Shown here: piece after piece, positions 8,566-24,690 of the stretch
Position numbering within the stretch: position 1 is the stretch's first letter
How the letters are laid out: every line of letters starts with the position of its first letter
DNA from: Bacillus sp. E(2018)
GTDB taxonomy: Bacteria > Bacillota > Bacilli > Bacillales > Fictibacillaceae
Assembly: GCF_005503015.1 (NCBI RefSeq)
Contig: NZ_SCOL01000001.1
Coordinates: 1,426,001-1,490,000, forward strand
Length of the DNA stretch: 64,000 nt
Direction: 5' to 3'
Program-made: the position numbers and the translations under genes
Notes under the pieces: model-generated
What the model saw: the letters and a program-made list of their open reading frames with translations, nothing else
What the model was told of the DNA's origin: nothing
Databases searched by the model: none

Positions 8566-10275
8566 ATGAGTTTTGACGGAATAATGACACGTGCCATAAC
8601 AACTGAACTACAAAACACGCTTACTTCAGGACGTATCTCAAAAGTTTATCAGCCGCATAAGACAGATCTTGTTTTTACAATCCGTGCAAATGGAAAAAAT
8701 CATAAACTTTTATTATCTGCTAATCCTTCTTTCGCAAGAGTGCATCTTACTGAACATACGTATGAGAATCCAGATACGCCTCCTATGTTTTGTATGCTTC
8801 TTAGAAAGCATTTGGAAGGCGCTTTTATTGAAAAGATCGAACAGCTTGATCTTGAGAGAATCATAACGATTACCGTTAAAAATAGAGATGAGATCGGGGA
8901 CGAAACGACTAAAGTACTTTATATTGAAATCATGGGTAGACATAGCAACATTATTTTAGTCGACCAAAAATCACAGAAGATCGTTGATAGTATAAAGCAC
9001 ATTCCTAGCTTTCAGAACCGTCATCGTACCATTCTTCCAGGATTTGAGTACATCATGCCTCCTGCACAAGAAAAAACAGATCCTTTTACAATGACAAATG
9101 TAGATGAATTTGTTTCTAAGATTTCTTGGAACGAAGGAAAATTGGATAAACAACTCGTAAACAGATTCAGCGGGTTCTCTCCTTTAATCGCTAAAGAAAT
9201 CGTGCATAGAGCAGGACTCTCGGTTAAAAACGAAGTGGCCGACGCCTTTTTCAGTGTGATGAAGCAACTATCAAATCAAGAATATGAACCTCAAATGATC
9301 ACAAACGATAAGAAAGAATATTTTTCTATTCTCCCTCTTCATCATGTGACAGGAGAAAGCCGATCCTTTGATACGGTGAGTCAGATGCTTGATCGGTATT
9401 TTTATGGTAAAGCGGATCGTGACCGAATTAAACAACAAGCAAACGATCTTGAAAAATATCTCTCGAACGAATATGACAAGATTAAGAAAAAGATCGGAAA
9501 ATTAGAGAAAGAACTTCAACAAACGCATAATGCCGAGGAGTATCAACGAAAAGGAGAACTTCTTACAGCGTACATGTATTTGGCGAAAAAGGGAGATAAG
9601 GAAGTTGAGGTAGAAGATTACTTCACAGATGATCAACCACTTGTAAAAATCACGCTTGATCCTCTTAAATCACCTGCTGATAACGCACAAAGCTACTTTA
9701 AAAAATATGGAAAACTAAAAAAATCGGTTTCTATTATTAAAGATCAGATTGAAAAAGCAAAGAATGAATTGCTCTATTTTGAGCGTCTGATCGTTCAGAT
9801 GGATTCAGCATCCATGAAAGATGTTGAAGAAATTAGAGAAGAGCTAGGTGAAGGCGGCTATTTAAAACATAGACAAAGTAAGAACAAGAAAAAACAAAAC
9901 AAGACGCCTCAGCCTGAAAAGTTCACATCTACTGATGGAACAGAAATCTTAGTCGGTAAGAATAATAAACAGAACGACTATCTTACCTTTAAGTTATCGA
10001 GAGCAAATGAGACGTGGCTTCATACGAAGGATATTCCTGGTTCTCATGTTTTAATACGCTCGTCGAGTCCAAGTGAAACAGCTATTAAAGAAGCTGCTGT
10101 TTTGGCAGGATTTTTTAGCAAAGCCAAGAATTCGAGTTCGGTTCCTGTAGACTTTACGTTAGTAAAACATGTGAAGAAGCCTAATGGGGCAAAGCCTGGA
10201 TTCGTTATTTATGATAATCAGCAGACGCTTTTCGTGACGCCGGATGAAGATCTGGTTTTTCGGTTGAAGAAGTAA
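8566..10275 (+). CDS. rqcH: Rqc2 homologue RqcH (ribosome quality control, fibronectin-binding-like)
   Basis: NFACT protein that binds stalled 50S-peptidyl-tRNA complexes and directs C-terminal alanine tailing of trapped peptides. NFACT-N occupies about residues 1-200, followed by a helical and coiled-coil middle (about 270-440, many K/E repeats) and a C-terminal NFACT-R domain with TWLHTKDIPGSHVLIRS. The start at 8566 follows AGAGGTGA; an upstream ATG 17 codons earlier would add a segment the family lacks. 569 aa, close to the B. subtilis 570. The position equivalent to the functional Asp97-Arg98 pair reads Glu97-Arg98. Confidence 0.93.
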   Translation: MSFDGIMTRAITTELQNTLTSGRISKVYQPHKTDLVFTIRANGKNHKLLLSANPSFARVHLTEHTYENPDTPPMFCMLLRKHLEGAFIEKIEQLDLERIITITVKNRDEIGDETTKVLYIEIMGRHSNIILVDQKSQKIVDSIKHIPSFQNRHRTILPGFEYIMPPAQEKTDPFTMTNVDEFVSKISWNEGKLDKQLVNRFSGFSPLIAKEIVHRAGLSVKNEVADAFFSVMKQLSNQEYEPQMITNDKKEYFSILPLHHVTGESRSFDTVSQMLDRYFYGKADRDRIKQQANDLEKYLSNEYDKIKKKIGKLEKELQQTHNAEEYQRKGELLTAYMYLAKKGDKEVEVEDYFTDDQPLVKITLDPLKSPADNAQSYFKKYGKLKKSVSIIKDQIEKAKNELLYFERLIVQMDSASMKDVEEIREELGEGGYLKHRQSKNKKKQNKTPQPEKFTSTDGTEILVGKNNKQNDYLTFKLSRANETWLHTKDIPGSHVLIRSSSPSETAIKEAAVLAGFFSKAKNSSSVPVDFTLVKHVKKPNGAKPGFVIYDNQQTLFVTPDEDLVFRLKK

Positions 10276-10587
10276 GCGATCTTGTAGTGCTTTGTAGAAT
10301 TAGAAGGTGTTGATCTACGCTACAGAGTCCGAGATTGGACAGATTAATTGCTGAATTGGACAGATTGTATTCAAGATTGGACAGATTGTGACCCCAATCG
10401 GACAGATTATATAAGCAATTGGACAAATTCCCCACTCAATCGGACAGATTCTTATTTTTGAAGGTCATTTGGGGCGCTTAAATCATACGTTCTCCCTCTT
10501 GTTGCACCTGAATAGGCAATTTTAAAGATACTAAGAGCTTGAATGCTTACGTAAGTTACCATTTAAAAAACGCAGAGCAGCTTAACT
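10276..10587. other. 312-bp intergenic region between rqcH and the methyltransferase gene
   Basis: Convergent gap. It holds a 21-bp-phased repeat array, an unstructured AT-rich stretch (about 10455-10560) in which nothing is recognised, and a bidirectional terminator. In B. subtilis the cysH-to-ylnF sulfate assimilation cluster lies between pyrE and yloA (rqcH); it is absent here. Confidence 0.75.
10334..10450. repeat. Six 12-bp repeats at exactly 21-bp spacing
   Basis: The core ATTGGACAGATT (with ATC for ATT in units 4 and 6 and CAAATT in unit 5) begins at 10334, 10355, 10376, 10397, 10418 and 10439. The 9-bp spacers are all different in sequence. The period is two helical turns, so all cores face the same side of DNA. 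The core is conserved while the spacers are not, unlike a simple slippage array. Confidence 0.95.
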
Positions 10588-10610
10588 TTAGCTGTTCTGC
10601 GTTTTTTTTG
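10567..10610. terminator. Bidirectional intrinsic terminator
   Basis: Stem AAACGCAGAGCAGCT / AGCTGTTCTGCGTTT around a short loop, with an A run on the left and eight T on the right, so it can end both the rqcH transcript (plus) and the pyr-methyltransferase transcript (minus). Confidence 0.88.
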
Positions 10611-11256
10611 CTTTACTGATAATGGCGAGGCCACCTAACACTTCATGATGTTGAACCTCTGTAAAATGCAGGTTGTGCAGTAACTCTGTCATTTCATCAG
10701 TTGTATAGCGATGTCTTCGTGTACTCACATTTGACCATTTTAATAGGGCTGTTCGTTCAAACCCTGAGATATTATTTTCTTTTGCGTAAGAAGCAGCATT
10801 TTCTTGACTCATTCTTCCGCTTGGGTTCAGCATGACGATATAAGCATCATCTTTCAGAACACGATGAACCTCATGGATTCCTTTAGCTGGATCAGGTAGT
10901 AGAAACATTACACAAGTTGATAGAGCGAGATGAAACGAATGATCACGAAACGGAAGATTTTCTGCATCAGCAACGATAAACTCACTTTTACCACTTAACT
11001 CATGGTAAAAGAACTGCTGAATACTAGCTTTAACCATCTCTGAAGACAGATCAACACCGACCAATTTATTCGCTTCCTCGGCTCCCCGCAACAGCAATCT
11101 CCCTGTTCCACATCCCACATCTAGAACATCTTTTTCATTCCATGGTCCTGTTACTTCTTTTAGGTGATCATGAACTTTTTTTAGCCAAGTTGTCCTTGCC
11201 ATGCTGTCAAAAAAGGATACAAGCTCATCGAATTCTTCACCGTTCATTTTTCTCAA
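10588..11256 (-). CDS. Class I SAM-dependent methyltransferase, substrate unknown
   Basis: The Rossmann motif I, VLDVGCGTGRLLLRG, with VGVDLS further on and the post-motif ADAENLPF show a SAM-binding fold of the UbiE/Methyltransf_11 kind. The 222-aa product shows no membrane segment. A TTG at 11256 placed 9 nt after AAGGAG is taken as the start; ATG three codons later is the alternative. It lies 22 nt after pyrE with no terminator between, so it is probably the last cistron of the pyrimidine operon. Nothing in the sequence identifies its substrate, and a link to pyrimidine metabolism is only suggested by position. Confidence 0.85.
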   Translation of the reverse strand: MRKMNGEEFDELVSFFDSMARTTWLKKVHDHLKEVTGPWNEKDVLDVGCGTGRLLLRGAEEANKLVGVDLSSEMVKASIQQFFYHELSGKSEFIVADAENLPFRDHSFHLALSTCVMFLLPDPAKGIHEVHRVLKDDAYIVMLNPSGRMSQENAASYAKENNISGFERTALLKWSNVSTRRHRYTTDEMTELLHNLHFTEVQHHEVLGGLAIISKAKKTQNS

Positions 11257-11885
11257 AATGGATATCTCCTTAAGAAATCTATTTGGAAAAAGAGGCAGCT
11301 CCCCAATGTTCTGGGTCTTGTTGCCATTCTTTTAATAAAGAAAGCCCTTGTTCACTAATCTTTCCGCTTTCTTGTGCTTCCTCTATTAATGTACTAAAAT
11401 TTGTTACGGTTTGAAAAGGAATATCCAACTCACCAAGTGCTTTGTCTGCCTTTTTCAGACCATAACTAAAGATGGCTACAACACCGAGCACTTCAATCCC
11501 TGCATCACGAAGAGCAAGTACGGATTGAATAGAGCTTTTGCCGGTTGAGATCAGGTCTTCAACCACTACTGCCTTCTTGCTTTTATTCGTTAACCCTTCA
11601 ATTTGGTTCGTTTTTCCATGAGCTTTGGCACTCGACCGTACATAACACATCGGTAAATTCATCTGATCAGCTACAAAAGCAGCATGAGGAATACCTGCTG
11701 TTGCGGTTCCGGCAATAAGATCAGCCTCTGGATAATGTTTCTTGATCAGCTCAGAAAGCTCCCAAGCTACTTGTTTACGAATCTCAGGATAGGCAATAAT
11801 CAACCGGTTATCGCAATAAATGGGAGACTTCATCCCAGAAGACCACGTGTATGGGTTTTCTGGTGACAGAGTTACAGCTTCAATG

Positions 11886-14294
<2,409 letters not shown>

Positions 14295-14298
<4 letters not shown>

Positions 14299-17200
14299 AC
14301 GAGCACCTTGTCTTTTTTTGTGAATGCTGAAAGCGCATGTGCTGAGAACGAGATCGACTCAAGTACTTCTAATAGAGCGACAGAAGTATCTAAGTTCGTC
14401 AAACATACGACTCCGTTCTCTGCACATTCTCTTCGAATGCGGAATCCATCTCTCGCTGGAATCTTTCCTTTTGTTAACGTGTTCACTACAAACTGCGCTT
14501 CGTCTTTACGAATAACTTCTAGGAGATTTCTTCCTTCTGATCCGATCTTACCTACAACATCAACAGGAATTCCTTCTTGTTCAATGATGTTCGCCGTTCC
14601 TTCTGTTGCCATAATTCTGTAGCCGATCTCGTAAAACCGCTTCACCATCTCTAGTGCTTCTTCTTTATCTTTATCTGCTACTGTAAAGAGTACCGTTCCG
14701 TGAGTTGGAATTTTCATACCTGAAGCGATCAAGCCCTTATAGAGTGCTTTTTGAAGGTTCTTATCTCTTCCCATCACTTCACCCGTTGATTTCATCTCAG
14801 GTCCCAAATACGTATCCACTCGACGCAGTTTAGCGAACGAGAACACAGGAACCTTGACTGAAACTTCATCTGCTTCTTTCTGATAACCCGTTTCGTATCC
14901 TTGACTAACTAGGTCCTCACCTAAAATGACTTTTGTAGCAACGTTCGCCATCGGTACCCCTGTGATCTTACTTAAAAATGGTACTGTACGGCTTGAACGC
15001 GGATTCACTTCAAGCACATACACTTCATTCTTATGCCAAACGAATTGGATGTTCAAAAGACCAATAATTTTTAAACCTTTAGCGATTGAGATCGTTCTTT
15101 CAATAATCTTCTGCTTGATCTCATCAGGCAGCGTTTGAGGAGGATAGACTGCGATTGAGTCTCCAGAGTGAACACCTGCACGCTCAATATGCTCCATCAT
15201 TCCTGGGATGAAAACATCTTTTCCGTCTGAGATCGCATCAACTTCGATTTCTTTACCTTCAAGATATCGATCGACTAACACCGGATGATCAGGATTTACT
15301 TTAGCTGCGTTCTCCATATATTGAAGAAGTTCGCTTTCTTGGTACACGATTTCCATTGCTCGACCACCAAGTACGTATGAAGGACGAACGAGAACAGGAT
15401 ATCCGATCGAATTCGCGATGGTCACCGCATCTTTAACGGAGAACGCCGTTTTTCCAGCTGGTTGAGGAATTTCTAATCGTTTCATCACTTGTTCAAATCG
15501 CTCTCTGTCTTCAGCTAAGTCCATACTATCAAGTGATGTACCGAGAATTTTAATTCCTCTTCTTTCAAGCTCTTCTGAGAGGTTGATTGCTGTTTGTCCA
15601 CCAAATTGTACAATTACACCTTCTGGCTTCTCATGATCGATTACATGCATAACATCTTCTACTGTCAGTGGTTCAAAATAAAGCTTGTCTGACATGCTAA
15701 AGTCTGTAGAAACCGTTTCTGGATTGTTATTGATGATGATTGCTTCATACCCTGCTTCCTGAATCGCCCAAACTGTATGAACGGTCGCATAATCAAACTC
15801 AATACCTTGTCCGATTCTGATCGGACCAGATCCTAGAACGACCACACTCTTTTTATCTGTGATGATTGACTCATCTTCTTCCGCATACGTTCCGTAATAA
15901 TAAGGTGTAGCGGATTCAAACTCTGCTGCACACGTGTCAACCATCTTGAAGACCGGCTTGATTCTCTCGTTCAATCGGAACTGATACAGATCGTACTCGT
16001 CCATTTCCCAAGCTTCTGCAATCCAACGATCGCTGAATCCTTTTTCTTTAGCTTTCTTTAAGATGACTGAATCTTTCTTACGTTCTTTTACTCGTTTCTC
16101 TAAAAGAATGATGCCATGAAGCTTTTCTAAGAAGAAATAGTCTATCTTTGTCCATTCGTGTATCTGTTCTACCGTAATTCCCATTCTCAAGGCTTCAGCG
16201 ATGTAGAAAAGCCTTTCATCATCTGCTCTCAAGATTTTTTCTTGTACTTCAGTTTCTGTTAAGTTTTTCTCTTTCACATCAAGGTGGAAAGCCGAAATTT
16301 CAAGAGATCGCACCGCTTTTAAAAGGGACTCTTCGAAGTTACGTCCGATCGCCATCACTTCTCCTGTTGCCTTCATCTGTGTTCCAAGTTTGCGGTTCGC
16401 GCCTTCGAACTTATCAAACGGCCATCTTGGAATCTTTGAAACAATATAATCAAGTGCTGGCTCAAAGCATGCATAAGTAGTTCCCGTCACTGGGTTTTTG
16501 ATTTCATCAAGTGTGTAACCGACTGCGATCTTTGCAGCTAACTTCGCAATCGGATACCCTGTTGCTTTAGAAGCAAGGGCAGACGAACGGCTAACACGCG
16601 GATTTACTTCAATCACATAATATTGTGAGCTTTCAGGATCTAGAGCGAGCTGTACGTTACATCCTCCTTCAATTTTTAGTGCTCTTATAATCTTTAAAGA
16701 GGCGTTACGTAAAAGCTGATAGTCTCTGTCCGTAAGCGTCTGACTTGGTGCTACAACAATAGAGTCACCTGTGTGAATGCCTACTGGGTCGATGTTTTCC
16801 ATGTTACACACAACGATTGCCGTGTCGTTCTTATCTCGCATCACTTCATATTCGATCTCTTTGAATCCTGCGATACTTTTTTCGATCAACACTTGTCCTA
16901 CAGGACTTGCGTGTAGGCCGGATGGCGTGATTTCTAAGAACTCTTCTTCATTTGTTACGATTCCGCCACCTGTTCCGCCAAGTGTAAACGCAGGACGGAT
17001 GATTACCGGATAGCCGTTCTCAGCTACGAATGCTCTTGCTTCTTCCATGTTATGAACGATTGCGCTCTCAGGAACAGGCTCGTTCAACTCTCTCATCAAT
17101 TTTCTAAATAAATCTCGATCTTCTGCTTGTTGAATAGAAGGAAGTTTTGTACCTAATAGTTCCACATTGTATTCTTCTAAAACGCCTGAGTTAAAAAGTT

Positions 17201-17501
17201 CAACCGCTAGATTCAGGCCAGTCTGGCCACCTAATGTAGCTAGAAGTCCATCTGGTCGTTCTTGACGTATGATTCGAGACACAAACTCAAGAGTTAAAGG
17301 TTCGATATACACTTTATCCGCCATATTAGGATCTGTCATGATCGTCGCCGGATTAGAGTTTACGAGTACAACTTCATATCCTTCTTCTTTCAAAGCTTGA
17401 CATGCCTGTGTACCAGCATAATCAAATTCTGCAGCTTGTCCAATTACGATCGGTCCAGAACCAATCACTAGAATTTTTCGGATGTCATGTCGTTTAGGCA
17501 T
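14295..17501 (-). CDS. pyrAB: Carbamoyl-phosphate synthase large subunit
   Basis: Makes carbamoyl phosphate from bicarbonate, ATP and ammonia delivered by the small subunit. The 1068-aa protein has two homologous ATP-grasp halves (for example [17 protein letters not shown] near the start and [17 protein letters not shown] near 560) and a C-terminal MGS-like regulatory domain from about 930. It sits inside the pyr operon and overlaps pyrAA by 8 nt, marking it as the pyrimidine-specific enzyme rather than an arginine one. Confidence 0.97.
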
Positions 17502-18587
17502 ATTGCATCAAACCTTCTTTCTTCGTTGTTTTTATCATGTTCATGAAGTCATCAAAGATCGGATTCGAATCTTGTGGTCCAGGTGATGCTTCTGGATGGT
17601 ATTGAATCGAAAATGCTGGTTTTACTTTATGTTTTAACCCTTCCACTGTTCCATCGTTTACCGCTTGGTGTGTTAGAACGAGCTCTGAATTCTGTAGAGA
17701 CGCTTCCGTTACGGCATAACCATGGTTTTGTGAAGTGAGGGCAATTTTTCCAGTCTCAAGATCTTTTACTGGATGGTTCGATCCTCGGTGTCCAAACTTC
17801 AGTTTTTCAGTATCGCCACCACAAGCAAGAGCTAACAGCTGATGACCTAAGCAGATTCCTAAGATTGGGATGTTATTTTTTAAAAGCTCTTGAATCATCG
17901 TAATTGCTGAGTGAACATCTTTTGGATCTCCAGGTCCGTTGCTCAAGAGCACACCATCCGGTTGAAGACGGATGATATCTGCTGCAGATGTGTTGTATGG
18001 AACAACGATCACATCACACAATCTTCTAGACAACTCGCGTAACATTCCGCTCTTTACTCCAAAATCTACAACAACTACTCGATGACCGCTGTTTGGTAAG
18101 TGATATGGTGTTTTTGTTGATACTTTTGTCACTTGATTCGTTATCCGCTCTTCGGCATTCAAGTTCTTTATAATTTCTTCAGCATTTTCAATAGAATTTA
18201 TCATTCTGCCTTTTAACGTTCCGTGATGTCGGATCTTTCTTGTAAGTTTACGTGTATCGATGCCATATAAACCTGGAATGTCTTTTGCAGTCAGCCAGCT
18301 GCTTAAAGATTGCATGCCTTCATGATGGTTTGGAAACTCAGCATGTTCATTTACAATGATTCCGCTCGTTGCAGGACGGATTGATTCATAATCTGAACGG
18401 TTGATTCCGTAGTTTCCTACTAGTGGATACGTGAAGCAGATGATCTGGTCACAATAGGATGGATCTGTCATCACTTCTTGATATCCAGTCATACTTGTTG
18501 TGAATACTACCTCACCACTTGATTCACGTTGTGAACCAAAAGCCAATCCGTTAAAAATCGTTCCATCTTCTAAAATTAAGTAGCGTT

Positions 18588-18591
<4 letters not shown>
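17494..18591 (-). CDS. pyrAA: Carbamoyl-phosphate synthase small (glutaminase) subunit
   Basis: Hydrolyses glutamine to supply ammonia to PyrAB. The class I amidotransferase triad is visible: nucleophile Cys in [16 protein letters not shown] (about residue 242) and His-x-Glu in [11 protein letters not shown]-terminal CPSase small-chain domain occupies about 1-150. 365 aa; ATG overlaps the pyrC stop by 4 nt. Confidence 0.97.
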
Positions 18592-20900
<2,309 letters not shown>

Positions 20901-20903
20901 GTT

Positions 20904-22223
20904 TTATGCGGCTGTGTCGTTATCGTTTGTTTTGAACATTTTGTTTATCAGATCTTTGTCATTTTCTCGTCCTGGGAGGACCAGATTTAACATGATACCG
21001 ATAAGCGTTGCTAAGGCCATTCCAGCAATCTCAAAGTTCGCATTAATCTTTAATGCTGCTCCACCTATACCTGTTACTAAGATTACGGATGAGATGATTA
21101 AGTTTCTTTTGTTTCCAAAATCAATATTGTTGTCTACTAACATTCGTAAACCGGATGATGCGATGATTCCAAATAATAGGATGGATACCCCGCCCATAAC
21201 CGCTGTAGGAATCGTACTGATCAGTGCTGTTACTTTTCCAGAGAATCCGAACAGAATGGCCGTTACCGCTGCTCCTCCGATTACGAAGACTGAATAAACA
21301 CGGGTTATCGCTAACACTCCTATATTTTCACCATACGTTGTTACGGGTGGTCCTCCGATTAATGAACCGATGATTACGCCCATTCCATCTCCTAAGATCG
21401 AACGATGAAGACCTGGCTTTTCAATGAAGTTTCGCCCAACTACTTTTGAAAGCACGAGCTGATGTCCGATATGTTCTGCTATCGTAACCGCAGCCACTGG
21501 CATCATGATTATTGCGATGCTCCACGTAAAATCAGGTGTATAGTTTACAAAAGGTACGAAGAAATCTGGAGCTTGAATCCATTTTGCTTCTGCTACTTTT
21601 GAAAAATCTACGATTCCTCTGAAGTATGCAAAAGTAAAGCCGGCTATGATTCCAATCAGAATCGGGATGATTCCTAAAATTCCTCTGAAGAAGATCGAAC
21701 ACACAATCGTTACTCCGAGAGTGAATAATGCTACTGTAAAGTGCATCAAGCTATATTTTTCTGTTGCCGGATCGTTCATCGCCATACCTACTGCTACATT
21801 TGCTAATCCTAAACCGATTACGATGATAACCGGACCGACTACTACAGGCGGCAACACTCTCATCAGCCATTTAAAACCGAATCCTTTGATCAAAAGAGCT
21901 ACAACTCCGTAGACCAAACCGGCTAAAAAGCTTCCTAGCATGGCTGCTTCTGGACCCCCAAAAGCTTTTACCGTTAAGATCGGTGTAATAAAGGCAAAAC
22001 TTGATCCAAGATAAGCAGGAATTTGCCCTTTTGTTACTAAAAGATAAGCCAGCGTAGCAAGTCCACTTGATACGAGTGCGACACCTGGGTGAAGACCCAC
22101 TAAGAATGGCACTAGCACTGTAGCGCCGAACATCGCGAACAAGTGCTGCAAACTCAATGTTAGCCACTGAACCGGTGATGGTTTATCATGTACATCTAAA
22201 ATCGCTTTTGTCTGGTTTTCCAT
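20904..22223 (-). CDS. pyrP: Uracil permease
   Basis: NCS2-family proton symporter that imports uracil. The 439-aa protein has about 12-14 hydrophobic segments and conserved glutamates typical of UraA/PyrP (TIAEHIGHQLVLSKVVG). ATG at 22223 follows AGGAGG at good spacing; the open frame runs nine codons further but through the leader. It is flanked by two PyrR attenuators, so uptake is co-regulated with synthesis. Confidence 0.94.
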   Translation of the reverse strand: MENQTKAILDVHDKPSPVQWLTLSLQHLFAMFGATVLVPFLVGLHPGVALVSSGLATLAYLLVTKGQIPAYLGSSFAFITPILTVKAFGGPEAAMLGSFLAGLVYGVVALLIKGFGFKWLMRVLPPVVVGPVIIVIGLGLANVAVGMAMNDPATEKYSLMHFTVALFTLGVTIVCSIFFRGILGIIPILIGIIAGFTFAYFRGIVDFSKVAEAKWIQAPDFFVPFVNYTPDFTWSIAIIMMPVAAVTIAEHIGHQLVLSKVVGRNFIEKPGLHRSILGDGMGVIIGSLIGGPPVTTYGENIGVLAITRVYSVFVIGGAAVTAILFGFSGKVTALISTIPTAVMGGVSILLFGIIASSGLRMLVDNNIDFGNKRNLIISSVILVTGIGGAALKINANFEIAGMALATLIGIMLNLVLPGRENDKDLINKMFKTNDNDTAA

Positions 22224-22285
22224 AACTATTGACCTCCTGATTTGTAACACTTATTTTTGCAAAGGTGTATGGGGTAACCTTGCAA

Positions 22286-22400
22286 TAAAAAAACCTCTTC
22301 TGCATTTTGCAAAAGAGGCCGCGGAGGCACAAGTGTACACGGATCGTGCCACTTGATATATACCTCCCTTGCCAGCCTCTCTGGACTGAATTTAAAGGGA
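22286..22400 (-). promoter_or_regulatory. PyrR-dependent attenuator between pyrR and pyrP
   Basis: Best consensus match of the three: the minus strand reads TTCAGTCCAGAGAGGCTGGC in the PyrR-binding loop (about 22370-22390), then a middle hairpin (GGCAC...GTGCC), then terminator CCTCTTTTGC/GCAGAAGAGG followed by seven T (22288-22320). Established mechanism: PyrR-nucleotide stabilises the anti-antiterminator. Confidence 0.93.
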
Positions 22401-22401
22401 C

Positions 22402-22974
<573 letters not shown>

Positions 22975-22981
22975 TTATTTC

Positions 22982-23095
22982 CAAAAAAAAATCCTCCCGT
23001 CACGCACGACGAGAGGATAGAGAAATCCTATAAAGAATTCTCATGAAAAACGTTTCCTTCTCAGCCTCACGGGACTAAAGTTAAAGGACTATTTA
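22982..23095 (-). promoter_or_regulatory. PyrR-dependent attenuator upstream of pyrR
   Basis: The minus strand shows a PyrR loop CTTTAGTCCCGTGAGGCTGA at about 23060-23082 and a terminator TCCTCTCGTC/GACGGGAGGA followed by nine T (22982-23019). It comes after the operon promoter and before the pyrR start, giving feedback control of the whole operon. Confidence 0.92.
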
Positions 23096-23130
23096 AGTTA
23101 CATTGATTATGACAAACCCTTAAACGTTTG

Positions 23131-24045
23131 TCAACTTCTTTTCTCTAACAGATCCAATAGTTCAATCATGTCAGCTGGGATTTCTCGTTCAAATTCCATA
23201 TATTCACCCGTACTAGGATGATCAAACCCTAAAGTTTGTGCATGAAGCGCTTGACCTTCAATCTGCAGTGTCTTTGAAGGACCATACTTCGGATCTCCGG
23301 CTAATGGGAATCCAATATATTTCATGTGGACACGAATTTGGTGTGTACGTCCTGTTTCTAGCTGACATTCCACAAATGTGTAATTCGTAAACCGTTTGAT
23401 CACATTAAAATGTGTAACAGCATCTCGACTGTTTTCATCGGTTACGGTCATTTTTTGACGATCACTCTTGTCTCTTCCGATCGGTGCATCAATCGTACCT
23501 TGGTCATGTGGCATAACTCCATGAACGATCGCTTTATAAACACGTGTAGTGGTTTTTGCTTTAAGCTGATCAACTAATGATTCATGCGCCTTATCATTTT
23601 TTGCAACCATTAATAAACCAGATGTATCTTTATCGATGCGGTGGACGATACCCGGACGAAGTACGCCATTGATTCCAGATAGATCTTTGCAGTGTGCCAT
23701 AAGACCATTTACTAGAGTTCCGCTATAATGCCCAGGTGCTGGATGAACAACCATACCGCGTGGCTTATTTACTACAAGTACATCAGAATCTTCATAAACG
23801 ATATCCAGATTCATCTCTTCTGGAACAACATCTAGTACTTCTGGTTCTGGAATATCAATCTCTATCGAATCACCAGCTGCACATTTATAATTAGACTTTA
23901 CGGGTTTTCCTTCTAACAACACAATCTTATCTTTTATCCAGTTTTGAATCTGAGAACGTGACCAATCATCTTGGACATCAGACAAAACTTTATCAATACG
24001 GTTTCCTACTTGTTCAGGAGTTACCGTATATTCAAATTTGTTCAT
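23131..24045 (-). CDS. ylyB: RluD-family large-subunit pseudouridine synthase (YlyB type)
   Basis: Isomerises uridines in 23S rRNA. N-terminal S4 domain (about 15-80) and the catalytic signature [19 protein letters not shown] around residues 130-148 with the catalytic Asp. [12 protein letters not shown] is the second family motif. 304 aa; overlaps lspA by 14 nt, the conserved lspA-ylyB order. Confidence 0.93.
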   Translation of the reverse strand: MNKFEYTVTPEQVGNRIDKVLSDVQDDWSRSQIQNWIKDKIVLLEGKPVKSNYKCAAGDSIEIDIPEPEVLDVVPEEMNLDIVYEDSDVLVVNKPRGMVVHPAPGHYSGTLVNGLMAHCKDLSGINGVLRPGIVHRIDKDTSGLLMVAKNDKAHESLVDQLKAKTTTRVYKAIVHGVMPHDQGTIDAPIGRDKSDRQKMTVTDENSRDAVTHFNVIKRFTNYTFVECQLETGRTHQIRVHMKYIGFPLAGDPKYGPSKTLQIEGQALHAQTLGFDHPSTGEYMEFEREIPADMIELLDLLEKRS

Positions 24046-24502
24046 TTTCTGGCTCCTTCTTTTTGCTTTCCATAAAACTTTGAATAAAAATCAAACCAAC
24101 ACCTACAACGAGTGCTGAGTCAGCTACATTAAAAATCGGGAAGTCATAGCTGCCGATGTAAACATTCAGAAAATCAACAACTTCTCCGCGAAGCAAACGA
24201 TCGATAAAATTACCAATAGCTCCCCCTAAAACTAGAGCAAGCGCTGTTTTAAGCAGTTTATCATGAGCATGTTTTTGTAGATAATAAATCACTGCACCCA
24301 CAACTATTACGGTAATAATGATAAAAAAGTATCGCTGATCTTGGAGAATACCAAATGCGGCTCCCCTGTTTCGGTGAGAGGTTATGTAGAATACTTGATC
24401 AATAACAGGAATAGATTGCCCTAATTCCATATTCTTTACGATTAGCCACTTTGTCACTTGGTCGATTACCAAGATGAGCAAAGCTACAAGATAATAAAAC
24501 AA
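24032..24502 (-). CDS. lspA: Lipoprotein signal peptidase
   Basis: Membrane aspartic protease that cleaves prolipoprotein signal peptides. Four hydrophobic helices; the catalytic residues sit in GNFIDRL and [12 protein letters not shown]. The frame stays open to 24820, but that extension reads through a terminator and an interspersed repeat and has no family match. A TTG at 24502, just after GGAGGA, starts a normal 156-aa protein and is chosen. Confidence 0.92.
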   Translation of the reverse strand: MFYYLVALLILVIDQVTKWLIVKNMELGQSIPVIDQVFYITSHRNRGAAFGILQDQRYFFIIITVIVVGAVIYYLQKHAHDKLLKTALALVLGGAIGNFIDRLLRGEVVDFLNVYIGSYDFPIFNVADSALVVGVGLIFIQSFMESKKKEPENEQI

Positions 24503-24610
24503 TAGAACTCCTCCGATACAGAAATTAATGTCTTTATGAATTGTAGCACAGCCATCGGACGTTCTACAATTTAATTTGTGTCTAACATCAATGAAGTTCA
24601 CCGTAACAAA

Positions 24611-24638
24611 CAAAAATCCCGCAAAATGCGGGATTTTG
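24611..24638. terminator. Intrinsic terminator between ileS and lspA
   Basis: Stem AAATCCCGC / GCGGGATTT with a 5-nt loop and T-rich flanks on both sides; it would end the ileS transcript, which includes the repeat in its 3' end. Confidence 0.85.
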
Positions 24639-24690
24639 TTTATTCTCATTTCTATTGGATCGAAAGCTGCAAATTCATTCACATCTTGGC

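Noticed and set aside
10205..10435. 76-aa minus-strand frame with LSN every seven residues
   Set aside because: The periodic peptide simply reflects the 21-bp array; it overlaps the end of rqcH and has no ribosome binding site.
10334..10450. 21-bp array as a CRISPR
   Set aside because: Repeats of 12 bp and spacers of 9 bp are far too short and no cas genes are present.
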